A stretch of 64,000 nucleotides of DNA from Dryocosmus kuriphilus (Eukaryota > Arthropoda > Insecta > Hymenoptera > Cynipidae). Shown here piece after piece: positions 31,787 to 42,950 of the stretch. Positions within the stretch are counted from its first letter, which is position 1. Each line of letters starts with the position of its first letter. The stretch covers positions 86,441,050 through 86,505,049 of the forward strand of contig CM076197.1 in assembly GCA_038277395.1 (NCBI GenBank), given 5' to 3'. The notes below the pieces were generated by a model that saw only the letters and a program-made list of their open reading frames with translations, did no database searches and had not been told where the DNA came from. The position numbers and the translations under genes are program-made.

Positions 31787-32225
31787 CACGACCTCCTTTC
31801 CCAGGTGTTGTGGGGGCGGGAAGGCATCCCTGTGACAGGGCACATAAATGACTTAGGTCACACACGACCCCCTTTCCCAGGTGTTGGGGGGGGGGGGCGG
31901 GAAGGCACCCCTGTGACAGGGCACATAAATGACTTAGGTCACACACGACCCCCTTTCCTATGTGTTGTGGGGGCGGGAAGGCTCCCCTGTGACAGGGCAC
32001 ATAAATGACTCAGGTCACACACGACCCCCTTTCCCACGTGTTGTGGGGACGGGAAGGCACCCCTGTGACAGGGCACAAAAAATAATTAATGTCTCACACA
32101 ACCCCCTTTCCTAGGTGTTGTGGGGGCGGGAAGGCACCCCTGTGATAGGGCACAAAAAATAACTAAGGTCTCACACAACCCCCTTTCCCAGGTGTTGTGG
32201 GGGCGGGAAGGCACCCCTGTGACAG
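31787..32225. repeat. Minisatellite in Merlin copy 2, ~76-81-bp unit, six copies
   Basis: Units share CCCCCTTTCCCAGGTGTTG, GGGGGCGGGAAGGCACCCC and TGTGACAGGGCACA. Spacing varies from about 76 to 81 bp, partly through G-run length (12 Gs near 31886). It is GC-rich against AT-rich surroundings. Confidence 0.92.
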
Positions 32226-32768
32226 GTCAGAGAAATGTGACAGGTTTGGCTTCTTTGTTTTTTTTTACAATATTATGGGTCAGTCTGATCTTCCCCCCTC
32301 TACTAAAGTCCCCGTTTTTTCACGCCTTCCAAACTCTAACACACCCCAATGAAAGAAGTTTTCTTACGTGTTCCAAATACCTTTTTTTTTTGGAAAATCT
32401 TATTTTTCTTGGTAAAAAATGGTTTTAGAGAAAAAATGTATTGAACAAAAAAATGTATTGTTTTACATATGCTCTATAACTTTTATCTAAAATGTTTTTC
32501 GAAATTCCTATTATTTACGGAAATAAATGGAAAAAACCATGATTTTATGGGTTTTTTTTTTTATGGTTTTTGTCATTGAATTCAAAGCGCCAATTTTCAC
32601 TATGATATTCGTAATCAGCGCATCAAAATACATAAGTATACGTAGTTTCAACAAAATCGGAGGTAACCACTATTCGGAAGTTTATCCAATAATTTTATAA
32701 CTAATTATTAATAAAAAATTACCTTTAAAAATTATTTAAAATTGAAGTATCACGGTATAATCTAGGGG

Positions 32769-32803
<35 letters not shown>

Positions 32804-33902
32804 CAAAGTCACGCGATTTATGAACGACCCCTTAGAAATTCAGTCCAATTCGATACTAATAATCAATAATGTAAATTGGAAGTCTCTCCTATACTAAAAT
32901 AATATTCTACAATATGATAAAAATATATTAAAATGTATACCACACAAAGAGTGTATGAAAAATTATATAGTCTATATAAATTCGTGTGGTGATGAACAAA
33001 GGATCCACTCATTAAAATTAATAGTCCTTTTCCACTGCTAAAGTATCTATAGAATTTTCGTGGTTATAAAGCACGCACCGGTTATAAAAAACGAGGGCTC
33101 TTTTATTTTTTATGCTTTAGAGGTATCAGTTTTATAACCCTTGAACAAATGATCGTAGTCTAACTTTTAATTTTCGGATAAAAGTTAACTTTAGTTTCTA
33201 TTTTAAGCTAAATTTAAGATGCGGAATTTGTTATATTATGAAAATGCTCGTTTCCATTTTGCCTCTCTTGATGCTATCATGTCTGGCTTCTTACAATATT
33301 AAATCCCTTTCGATTTTTTTTTCTATATTAAAAAGCAATCTCTACAGCCACGTGCTGCGAAATATTACCCGACAAGAAAAGGTTTCGCCGATCTACCTGC
33401 TACCCGTTCCACTCGGATGATAAAATAAATCACCAGATATCTTGCTGTTCTCTGAAGGAGAATCTAGAATTTTGACTGCGTCAACGTTGATGCTCTTTCG
33501 CCTTAGGCAGCGTAACATCAAGTTCGTTACAATGTTACATTGTTACATCGCCGGGAGATACAACAGAGACGACTTTATAACACCGTGGCTCAGAGATAGC
33601 TCTATAGTTTTCTCTATCCATCTATCTATTTTCCTGTATACCGGGCTTAGCCACGGATACTTTATTTCTTCCCGTAATCCCATCTCTGGTTTACCCTCTC
33701 CTTCTCTATCGCACCACGGGAGGTCCTTTTATTTCCTCGCCTCAATGCGAGCATCGTTACGAACTCCCTCCCTAGGACTTATCCCTGCTTTGTCCATGAG
33801 GAAGCCTGACAAGGTTGAAATTATGAAATGTACGAAATTTTCAAGGTTAATAAGATGTTATTTTGCCGAAGTTTCTGATCAGTATTGTTTATTTTTAAAC
33901 AA

Positions 33903-33933
33903 GCTTTCGCTCCTCGAGGAGGAGCCTCTTCAG
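33903..33933 (-). ncRNA. Hammerhead-like motif, solo PLE terminus?
   Basis: On the minus strand: CTGAAGA, G, then the hairpin GCTCCT/AGGAGC, then GAAAGC. It fits the same pattern as the motifs at the PLE 3' ends, but no reverse transcriptase or endonuclease relic is adjacent. It may mark a solo terminal repeat. Confidence 0.38.
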
Positions 33934-34468
33934 GTAATTACATTAAAACTTGAATCGTGTAACATAACCTAACTTACCAAAAAAGGTGTGAGTTAAAACC
34001 AAAGATAGTAAAATTATAAATTTTTTTACAAAAAAGAGTACAAAAAACTTGTCGGATTATAAAAACATGTTCCCTTTCCAACTAGACATTGAGATAGTTA
34101 TTAAAAAGGACAAAGTATAAAGTACTCGATGTTCAGCACTTGTCTACTTGGAAAGGAATGAGTTGTGGCAAGAGTACATAGCTGATACGCAGTCGCGTAC
34201 AATATGGTGGAAAGTGAGCATAAATTTGAAAATGGCAATAACTTCTTCGATAAAATAGGTAGAATTAGGTAGATAAGGTTAACCTTAACATTATCATTTT
34301 CAGAATATTTTTTCCATATAATTTTGTGAATTAAATAGAGTGTGATATTAAAGATTATAAATTATAGTCATTGGAAGTTTTTATTATCATTTATTAAGAG
34401 TTGGATACTTTTATTTTAGCGTTAGTATATCAAGTATAAAATATAAAAGTGCCAAGTTACCACTCAAG

Positions 34469-34522
34469 GCAATATTTTGACCAACTTGCAAATTATAATT
34501 TGCAAGTTGGTCAAAATATTGC
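34469..34522. repeat. Perfect 54-bp palindrome
   Basis: GCAATATTTTGACCAACTTG and the following AAATTA are mirrored exactly by TAATTTGCAAGTTGGTCAAA and the final ATATTGC, with no spacer. The two 27-base halves are perfect reverse complements. It would extrude as a single long hairpin. No flanking duplication was noticed. Confidence 0.97.
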
Positions 34523-36640
34523 AGAATTTAAAGTTCAACGATTTCAAATATCAAACCTTCAAAATCAATTATGTTAAATTAAAATGCTTTAAAGTTATTG
34601 AACAATTACAAAGTAAAATAAAATTTTTTTACGAAGTGTCTCGTCCCGAAATTCGGAATGATGAGTAGTGAAATATTTTTCGTAAGTTTAGCTAGAAGAT
34701 TTCCTTTCCAGCTCCGCCAATTTTTCGGGACGACTAGCCATAGCCTTTTCTTTGTTAATTGCAATTATAAGAACACCTGAAAATTTAATATATTTTAAGC
34801 TAAGATTTCCTAAAGCAATACGAGTTCATTATGTGTAGAAGCAATTGCAATTAAACAATTTCAAGGATAAATATAAAGCATTCATAAATACTGCAATATC
34901 AATATAAGAATGTTCTAGATGTACAGTCAAGTTTAAAGTTACTTGATCTTTAACTTGATTTATAAAATTGACAAAAAAGGCGTATTCATTATTGTAATAA
35001 TTTTCAGAAGAGAAACCTAAGGGTAAATAATAAAAATATAGTCAAAATCATAATTGTTTATTTAAATATAGTTATCGTTTTTATTGGTGTTTTTTTCCGC
35101 TTTAGGCAAAAGTCGTAATTTTCATTCAAGTTTTATTCACAAAAGATTATTCTATTCCTTAAAAGATTCTTTACAATACTATTTGTCACGTTTTTAATAA
35201 ATATTACTTAGGAAATTGTTTAGTTCGAAAAATGACTAAATAAAAGTAATATTAGGTATAATTTCTAACTAACATAATCAGCTAATGATTTAGGATGGGT
35301 GTTCGAAAAGTTTTTCATTCTGTATCTGTTCGGCATGTTTTTTTTCTTAATTATGCCTTGACGATTTTAATTGAAACTTCTTCTAGTTTTATAGTTAATC
35401 AAATTAAAACTAGATCTTTTCTTATGTTTTTGACACATCCTATTTTAAAAATTTTAATGTGCAAATAGTTTACAAGAAACTATCCTACAATTTTGTTTTA
35501 CGTTCGTTCAGGTTTTAAGCTACTTTGATGGAAAAAATAGTCTTATAAAAAATCACTTTTCGATTCACGTCGCCAAAAAAATACTTCTAAGCACTTTAAT
35601 TTTTATTGATTATAAAGCATTATTGTATAATTATAAAAAACTAATGTTTTGTTTTAAGAAAGAGGGAAAGGGAGGCCAAAAAATAGGCCTAATTATTGAA
35701 GGTATAACATAAGTTGTATTAAAAGTAAGATTTCTTTCCTATTGAAATCATTTTGAGGGAACACCTTTTCGGAAGTAAATGTATCCAAAGAAACAATTTT
35801 AACCTGAACTAATTGTTTCCAAAACACATTTCGGGTGATCTTCCAAAATTCGATACAATCAACAATGAGTATATTTTCCTCGATTTATTAAATTATATAA
35901 TCTCAATTTTATTAAAATGAAGTTGAAAGAAATTTGACATACTTTGGACTAAATTTTATTAACTATCAATAATATTACTTAATATATATATTATATATAT
36001 ATATATATATAATATTAATTTTATTAAAAAAGAAGGTCACAAATGTTTAAATGTTCAAGCTGACCTAAATTATTACAGCTCTATATACAATGTCATTTTA
36101 GATTCTATATGTTAAAACAAAGATTTAACCTTTCGTAATATTAAAAGTTAATATTTGTTGTTTAAATGTTTTTTCTACATCTTATATAGGTAATATTAAT
36201 ATCTGTGATAATTGATTATAACTCTACTCCATAATTTGTAAAAATGTACTCCTTATTCTTAATACGCTACTGAATTGTCGACCAGTCAGTTTACAATCAT
36301 GGAGCGGAACGCTGTGTTCCTGCGTCCATTTTTAGTCTATTTATATAATTTTAAACATTTTACATAAAAGATTACAATAGTTATTCAATTTTAATCCAAC
36401 ATTGATGGTCGCAAATAACAACAGTAATTAAAGATCTTATCTAACTTCTCAAGGTAACACAAGTTTATAATTTTTAACCTCAAAACTCTACAAATTTATT
36501 TTTTCTTTTCTTGTTAATATTTTCTTTTGAATAATTCACAGATGAAGGAAGAGAATGGAAATCAATTCTTTTCAAATTTTTTAATAACATTGTAATGCAA
36601 CTGAACCGGTTCGTATTTTTAACATTGTTTTATGAAATCC

Positions 36641-36672
36641 CTGAGGTGGAGAGGATTTGACCTCTCGAAACG
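36641..36672 (+). ncRNA. Hammerhead-like motif beside the pogo element
   Basis: CTGAGGTG, hairpin GAGAGG/CCTCTC with loop ATTTGA, then GAAACG. The first box departs from CUGANGA (CTGAGGT). The adjacent pogo element starts 18 bp downstream, so a PLE terminus may have been its target. Confidence 0.35.
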
Positions 36673-36689
36673 TCGCAATGATATGAATA

Positions 36690-38872
36690 GGGTAGGGCGG
36701 GGCGATATGGGCATATGGGGTAATATGAGCCACTTAATTTTCTCGTTAGCTATACATTTTTTGTCACTGTTCTTTGTGCTAATATCAGATACCTTATCAA
36801 ACTTCTTTTTACAAAAATGAATACCTACCTAAATTCGTATAAAAGGTAATTCATGATTGAAGTTTAGAGACCTCTTTTTTACTATTTTGCCTTTTGTTTA
36901 AAATGCCGAGATTCACACAAAATCAAACATTAGATGTTTTTTTCCGACAGTTTTTAGATAGGGTATTTATTAAACTTTTAAGTTTTTGACAGATTTATAT
37001 ATAATTGTAGGCCAGAAAAAGGTGCAATTTTGATTTTACATGAAAGTTTTGAACGGGGCGGAACGAGCCACTATTGTGGGGCGGAATGAGCAACCTCTTG
37101 ATAAACCAACATAACCTCTTTAGTAGACAGGCTAGTCACGTTCGGGATCGGGTAGCCCGGGTAGGGAGCTAGTACTTTTGTGATAATAAAATGGTGCGCA
37201 AATACGTAAACAAAAGCAATCGACATGAATGGTCAAAAGAAAATATGAGAGCCGCAGTGCGGTCTGTATTAGAGTGCAATATGAGTTGCCGTCAAGCGGC
37301 AGACAAACACGGTGTTCCACGATCTACTTTAGGCAGAAAAATTATAAAATGCCGGAGCAACAAGGAAAATATTGTCGTAGCTTGCAAAAAAGGTAGGTAC
37401 CTAAGTGCTGAGAAACTTTAATCATCATGTAATATTAATATGTTATGTTTCACACGTGGCGCATATACTTTATAGGTTATTATGTAATAGAAAAATGAGT
37501 CTAAGGTCTGAAATTTTTGGAACCGTTTTTACATATATAGTACCTATGTAATTTCTAGCAGAATAAAATTCATAGAAAAGTTGTAAAATTCTTATATAAT
37601 TATTGAAAAGTATGTTATAAACCTTTTCTATTTTCGATTGTTTGTAGGCTTAGGTTTTTCGAAAGTGTTCAACGAGAAGGATGAAAAGGACCCTTGCGAT
37701 TATATCATACTTATGGAAGAGAAAATGTTCTGATTGACACCCCAAGATATTCGAAAAATTGCTTTTCAGCTAGCAGAAAAGTTAAAAATTAAACACAATT
37801 TTAACATTGAAAAACAAATGTCAGGAAAAGATTGGCTACAGATTTTTATGAAAAGACATCCTCAGTTATCATTTCGCAAACCAGAGCCAACCTCAGCCGA
37901 GCGAACAAAAGGGTTTAATAAAATAGAAGTAAACAAATTTTATGACCTTCTCCAGGAGATCATTGAATAGAACAATTTTACAGTTCCTAGAATTTTTAAC
38001 GTTGATGAGTTCGCGACAGGTATCGTTCCAAAATGTGTGCCTAAAATAATAGCTCTGAAAGGAACGCACCAAGTAGCCTGTCGAAAATCGGCCGAACGAG
38101 GAGAACTGGTGACTACGTTAATTTCTCATATTAAGACACACGTTGCAATTTCCTAAATATGTTCTGTGATCAGTTCCAAAGTTTTATTTTTTTAGAATAG
38201 ACATATTCTAGTTGTCAACAGAGTACCTGTTCGCCTGTCCTTTAGATTTATAAAGGTACCTAAGTTTATATGTGTTCAAGTATTTGTTTCAAAACTAATA
38301 CTAATATAGACGTTTAAATACATTACATTAAATTCCTACATAGCTATCTTAAAAAGATATTCTGTGATCAGTTAAAATAATAGAATTTTAAGTTCGTGAA
38401 TATTATGCTACGCATAAAGTACCTAAATTTCGAGATTTAAAAGAAAAATGTTAAAATTTCAATAAATTTTATTATATTTCTAATGATTATTCAAATTTCA
38501 ATTCCCCATATATGTTCAGAATGCATTTCTTCATATTTTTAAGGTCAAACTTAAAAAAATTTCCAATTTTTCTTTGAAAATACATGTAAGATATATTTTT
38601 ATTATTTAATATGCTTATACGTAATACCTACTCCTAAAAAATAATATATAATAAGTCTTTAAATTAAGTGGCTCATCTCGCCCCACTGCGCACTAGTTTT
38701 TTATTTTCGTTTCTAGTACCGCAAACTAGTTCTTATTTACCTTAATATTGATAAAATTATTATTACAAATGTTTATAGAATATACATAGAAACTTAATTT
38801 CAAGCAGGGAATTGCAGATTTTAAATACTGGCATTAAAAAGATAACTATGACCATATCGCCCCGCCCTACCC
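36690..38872 (+). mobile_element. pogo-type (Tc1/mariner superfamily) element
   Basis: TA at 36688-36689 and 38873-38874 flanks inverted ends GGGTAGGGCGGGGCGATATG and the reverse complement of CATATCGCCCCGCCCTACCC. Length ~2.18 kb. The interior holds a transposase gene with HTH domains and the start of a DDE domain. The ends are GC-rich in an AT-rich element, and blocks at 37050-37090 and 38670-38690 contain similar GGGGCGGAAYGAGC-like phrases. Confidence 0.87.
37191..38157 (+). pseudogene. pogo-type transposase with Pipsqueak-like HTH and intron, broken
   Basis: Exon 1 (37191-37392) encodes MVRKYVNKSNRHEWSKENMR followed by SCRQAADKHGVPRSTLGRKI, a Pipsqueak-type DNA-binding HTH. A GT-AG intron is likely at 37393-37647 (AAAAAG then GTAGGTAC; TTTGTAG then GCTTAGG). 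Exon 2 gives LGFSKVFNEKDEK, then a CENP-B/Tc5-like HTH (DWLQIFMKRHPQLSFRKPE) and the start of the DDE_1 catalytic domain, FNVDEFATG, with the first Asp. Two in-frame stops (a TGA at about 37731 after KMF, and TAG at 37968-37970) and a TAA at 38155-38157 break it. The rest of the catalytic domain is missing. Inactive. Confidence 0.8.
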
Positions 38873-38874
38873 TA

Positions 38875-40947
38875 AACGAAGATTGATTCCGAAGTATGTC
38901 AAATTTCTTTCAACTTCATTTTAATACTGTTATAATTCTCAGACAAGGAAGAACATCGACCAATTAATTTACAGTTCTCAATTTTAATCTGGAGTCTACA
39001 AGAAGTAGATCCTTAAGTTTTTTGAAACACCACCCGCACGTTAATGTCCATTGAAAATTTGAATCATTCATTCATCACAGTTGAAAATAGTAAAAATTAC
39101 ACTGTTTTGCAAATTACGTAACTGAAAGTCTCACACATCTTTATGTCTACATACGGATTCGTTTTGTAATCTTATTCCTACAATCTTACATATCAATTTT
39201 AATTAAAAGATTGTTAAAATAGTTCAAACATCCCATCAGTATAAAGTTTCCTAAAGTCCACTCACATCTCTTACATCTTTGTCTTCCAAGAAGAGGCTCT
39301 AAATCTAGAGTGTAGTTTCCTCATTTTTAATGTAGTTTCTTCCCAGTTCTGAAGTTTCTTACGTTTCAAGAAGAGTTGTAATAAATATTAATCAACTGAA
39401 TCGGGATTTGTTCTTTCTCCAGTTTAGATTCTAGACTGTGTTTATTGTGTAGAAGGAAGCTTCCTGGGCGACGTAAGATAAATACACACATTTAAGCTAG
39501 TCGACCGGAGATGAGTACCGTTTACCTGATGGTCTCAGGAATCTGCGGTTGACGTATGAACGGTACCGGGCGTAATCCTGCGGTGTAAATCACGTCGAGA
39601 CGGTTCGCGCATCACGGGTTATGAGAACCCATAAACAGTGACGGAGAAGGCAAGGGGTTGTCAAGTCCCTCATACGCGTGACCCCTCACTCCCTTCTCTC
39701 AATCTATCCTTCTCTCTCAATTACGTACATTTCTAGTGTATGGATATATATTCTGGTATTTACTGGTGAACCTGTCTTGATATAGATGGGTATAGAACCA
39801 TAGATAAATAGAGCACCAAAGGGAATGCATTTCCCCCACCCCCTCGTATAAACCATTTGCGGCATTAAAGTGAGCATTGCCGACGAACGCCCGAATGTCG
39901 GATGCCATTATGAACCGTTTATATGGAAAGGTAATACAGGGGTGGTCTGACCCCCTTTAATGCTCTATCTTTCTCATCTCTATCTCTATATACGTATTAG
40001 CTATATCATAGTCCATATGGTCCTAGGTTAATTTCACAAACGGCGGCTTGCATTTTACTCTCACACAGCCCCGTTCTTTAGTCCCTTCTTTTATTCTCAA
40101 TACCATAAATCTACAGTTCTATATAGTTCGATGTTTGCCCCCGTCATTTGCTAAGCGCCAAATGACAATCGGTATTTTCAATTTTTGGCTCCCTTTGTAT
40201 TATATTTCATATTTTTAAACACTCATCCCTGGGAATTTTATTTCCGACTTTGACAAAGACATTTTATTATTATGATATACACAGTAGACTTTTGCTAACT
40301 ACCCACCTGATAGGGCTTTAGGGGAATATTTTGGGTATTTAACGAGTGCCCGTACTACTCGGTCGTGTACTCGCACGTTGGGGGAACTCCCTGGTTGGGA
40401 CATGCGCAGAGACTCACAGACGCCTAAGTTAAATATAAGAACGGGTTCTTAAGCGAGCGGGTAGTTTGAGATATTGTACTCTATTTGTTTTTGATCATTT
40501 TTTACATTTTCCGAAAATTGGTTAAATTCTCAAATAAATACCGCTGATTTTTTTTTTCTTTTAAGTATATCGACATCTCTGTACGTAATTTAACATGTTA
40601 GTTACGCCTCCTTACAATTAAACTACCCACCACTATTTTTTCTTTCTTTTTTCGTAACAATTCTTTTCCTACGATAATTTTGAAAATGTACACCACACTT
40701 ACCCTATAGTTACGAGTAATAAATGTCTGCGATTATTTCACTTATCTCTTTAGATAAGTCATCCTGTAATTCATGAATGACTGCTAGATAAATAAGTAAC
40801 TAAATAAAAAATATGATTATGATTTAAAAGTGAATGAGAAATCGGTGTATTAAAATTGTACATTGACCTTTCATTCTTGACAGTTTTATTTTCGATACAA
40901 AATTATTAGATCTCAAGTTTGAAAATTAACAGAATTAAAGATTTCAG

Positions 40948-40993
<46 letters not shown>

Positions 40994-42043
40994 AATACAT
41001 ATAATATCAATTGCATGAATATCAAATAAGTATTCGAGTTTAGAAACGTTCAAAAATTAAAAAATTTAATTTACAAATTTTTAGCTTAGGCTATATAAAC
41101 CTTAAAACTTGAAAATTTTTCCAGTTAAGTAAAATTGAAAGTGTCCAAGTTTGGACTTTTCTGGGCAGCTTAATTTTTCAATACTCTGGAAACTCGATGC
41201 TTTCAATATTTAAATCACCTAAATTCGACAGTTTATAAACGTAATACTTTAATAATCGTATATTAAAACATTTTCAAACTTTTTTTTTATTAAAATTAAG
41301 GAAATTATTCAGAAAATTAACAAAGTTAAATATAGTTAAATATAAGTATAGTTGAAGTCTAAAGCTAGTCTTAAAATCAATTGTAATTTAAAATTATTAA
41401 AAGCTTAAAGTTGTCAACATTCAAAGTGATACAATTTGCAATTATTCAAATGTTAAAAATGTAAATTTCGTTAAATCATAGAAATTCCAAATATAAAAAA
41501 ATTAAAAGTGAAAATGTTTGGATGTTCTTTAAATTCGAAGTTTTTGTGTTTAAATTTCCGTACTGTACGGAATTCCCCATAAGGCTAACCCCTTTTCCCT
41601 TCGTCCAGAACTAGAGTTACGGAATTTTCCGTAACTCTAGACCTAGCTTCATATTTGACTGGTTATTCTTAAGGAAAATTCCTTAAAATTAGTCAGTGCC
41701 TTAAATTTCGTCGAAATTAAAGTGATACAATGTTCAATATATTGGTATTTTACAAAATCGAAATTGTTAAGCACGATAAGGCTTAGATTTCGAAATGTAC
41801 TTCATTTTCCATCTGAAGAAGTGAAAAATTGAAAATCAAACGCTATGGAAACATATGTTTTAGTAAGTAAATAATATTCGAATATATAAATTAAAATCGA
41901 TCAGATAATTAATATGATTTTTCATGATTATTTAAATATTTATTAAAATTTTTGTCATGAAACGCATTATGAAGGGTGAACTAATTTAAATTTAAAAATT
42001 TTTTTCTATAAGAAATGTACATTGAAAAATAATGATTACTATA
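38875..42043. other. AT-rich stretch with low-copy host-like segments
   Basis: No gene supported. 39480-39960 and 40020-40150 are GC-balanced and not repeated in the window, so may be host non-coding sequence. A ~40-bp segment at 38888-38935 is an inverted match to 35905-35945. An AT microsatellite lies at 40951-40990. A hairpin CTAGAGTTACGGAA/TTCCGTAACTCTAG with a two-base loop lies at 41611-41640. Confidence 0.45.
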
Positions 42044-42179
42044 AGAATCAATTACTTTCCAGCTTTTATATTAATTTTAAAGTTTTGAAGTTAATTGAAA
42101 ATTTTTCTTAATTATTAGAATCATACATTTAAAGGTAAAAGAACTAAAATAAATATTTACCTAAGAGTTTGTATTTTTT

Positions 42180-42504
42180 GAAAATTAAGTTTTATTGTTG
42201 ACTTTTAAGATGTTATACGTCTGAGTAGAATAAGTTAGATGCTTTTCCTGTGTTGTTAAGAACGGTATACTTCAAAGAAGAATAATTGTCATTATTATAA
42301 TAATTAATAACAATAATAGCTTTGAATGAAATAATAGAGCACCAGACAGGAAATTTGTAGACCTGGGTTCGATTCCCAGCGAGCTAGAGTTATTGTTTCT
42401 TTCAAAGCTATTATGTTTATTAATTATTATTTTATGATAATTATTCTTGTCTTAAGTATGTCGCTCTTAACAACACAGAAAAAGCATGTAACGAAAATTA
42501 AGTT
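42180..42504. mobile_element. Hairpin element with tRNA-like core and 12-bp target duplication (E2)
   Basis: Exact 12-bp repeats GAAAATTAAGTT lie at 42180-42191 and 42493-42504. The paralogous repeat at 47766-47777 has only one copy (GAAAAGTAAGTT). Inside are a 42-bp spacer (42192-42233), a left arm beginning GTTAGATGCTTTTCCTGTGT, and a right arm ending as the inverse of GTTACATGCTTTTTCTGTGT. The arms are ~100 bp and close on a ~50-base loop with a tRNA-like anticodon/T-arm segment. No coding capacity. The plan equals 3625-4070, but the arm sequences are unrelated. Confidence 0.8.
42334..42388 (+). tRNA. Partial tRNA-like sequence in E2 loop
   Basis: A B-box match GGTTCGATTCC and a paired T-arm (CTGGG/CCCAG) are preceded by AGAGCACCAGACAGG, which resembles a tRNA D-arm end and anticodon stem. 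The 5' third of a tRNA is not recognisable, so it is a tRNA-derived fragment, not a working gene. Confidence 0.5.
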
Positions 42505-42651
42505 AATATTGGTAATCATTAGAAGGTGTTTTCCCAAATATCTCATACATGAATAATTATTTTTATACAACGCATGCATGTTTTTCTCGCTTTTTGACGC
42601 ATGTGGGGTGTAAAGTTTGTCATTTAGCCACTGCGAGCGTAAATAGGGAGT

Positions 42652-42677
42652 GGGGGGGGGGGGGGGGGGGGGGGGGG
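42652..42677. repeat. 26-base G run
   Basis: Uninterrupted G homopolymer. Similar runs are at 32772-32801 (30 G) and 47993-48012 (20 G). Run length in the assembly may be unreliable. Confidence 0.9.
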
Positions 42678-42950
42678 TAAATGTCTACTTTTATCCACTG
42701 CATTTAGATTCGACTGACATGAAGTCGAATCATTTCTCGAAACTTATCCTTGTCTAACCATGTGTTAGAGGTGAACAGAAATACAACCCATGCGAAAGTG
42801 CTGCCATCTGACGTTTTCTTCTTATACTTGTGAATCGACATTTTCATTCTCATGTCATAATAACGATGTAACTCGAAATTCCCAAAATCATCTGAATTTC
42901 GTGTCGTTTTTCCGAAAAATCCGCAATTCGGATTCCGAATCACGTCTAAA

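Larger units (their letters stand above)
28337..32695 (+). mobile_element. Merlin-type DNA transposon, copy 2, nested
   Basis: Body 28345-32687. Ends GGGTGTACTTCCGAATAG (left) and the reverse complement of GGATAAACTTCCGAATAG (right) match copy 1. Flanking 8-mers TATAATTT (28337-28344) and AATAATTT (32688-32695) differ by one base and fit an aged Merlin duplication. The inverted arms are ~330 bp (28345-28680 and 32365-32687). Between them lie the transposase relic, a TA-flanked satellite-armed element (29869-31742) and a ~78-bp minisatellite. Confidence 0.82.
28006..32831. mobile_element. Outer TTA-flanked inverted-end element hosting Merlin copy 2
   Basis: The left end GGGGCCGTCCATAAATCTCG and the right end, whose reverse complement reads GGGGTCGTTCATAAATCGCG, are flanked by TTA (28003-28005 and 32832-32834). 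Without the nested Merlin (28345-32687) it is ~480 bp, a non-autonomous element. A 3-bp TTA duplication would suit PIF/Harbinger, but the assignment rests only on the duplication length. A 30-G run (32772-32801) lies near its right end. Confidence 0.65.
32835..36640. other. AT-rich stretch with a palindrome and a solo PLE-type motif
   Basis: No gene supported. The frame 33442-33972 (176 residues) has no recognisable domain, and its 3' end overlaps a PLE-type motif, so it is probably chance. A perfect 54-bp palindrome is at 34469-34522, a TA microsatellite at about 35982-36012, and a hammerhead-like motif at 33903-33933. Confidence 0.45.
42044..42560 (+). repeat. Interspersed repeat copy interrupted by hairpin element E2
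   Basis: 42044-42179 followed by 42493-42560 matches 47636-47830 continuously. Shared phrases are TTAGAATC, AAAAGAACTAAAAT, AAGTTAATATTGGTAATCAT and CCAAATATCTCATACAT. The intervening 42192-42492 is absent from the second locus, which is why E2 can be defined as an insertion. Confidence 0.85.

Noticed and set aside
31776..32008. Frames of 67-102 residues over the G-rich minisatellite
   Set aside because: Repeat translation only.
33442..33972. 176-residue plus-strand frame, the longest non-transposon frame outside repeats
   Set aside because: No recognisable domain, low-complexity amino-acid blocks, and its end overlaps a PLE-type terminal motif. Probably chance.
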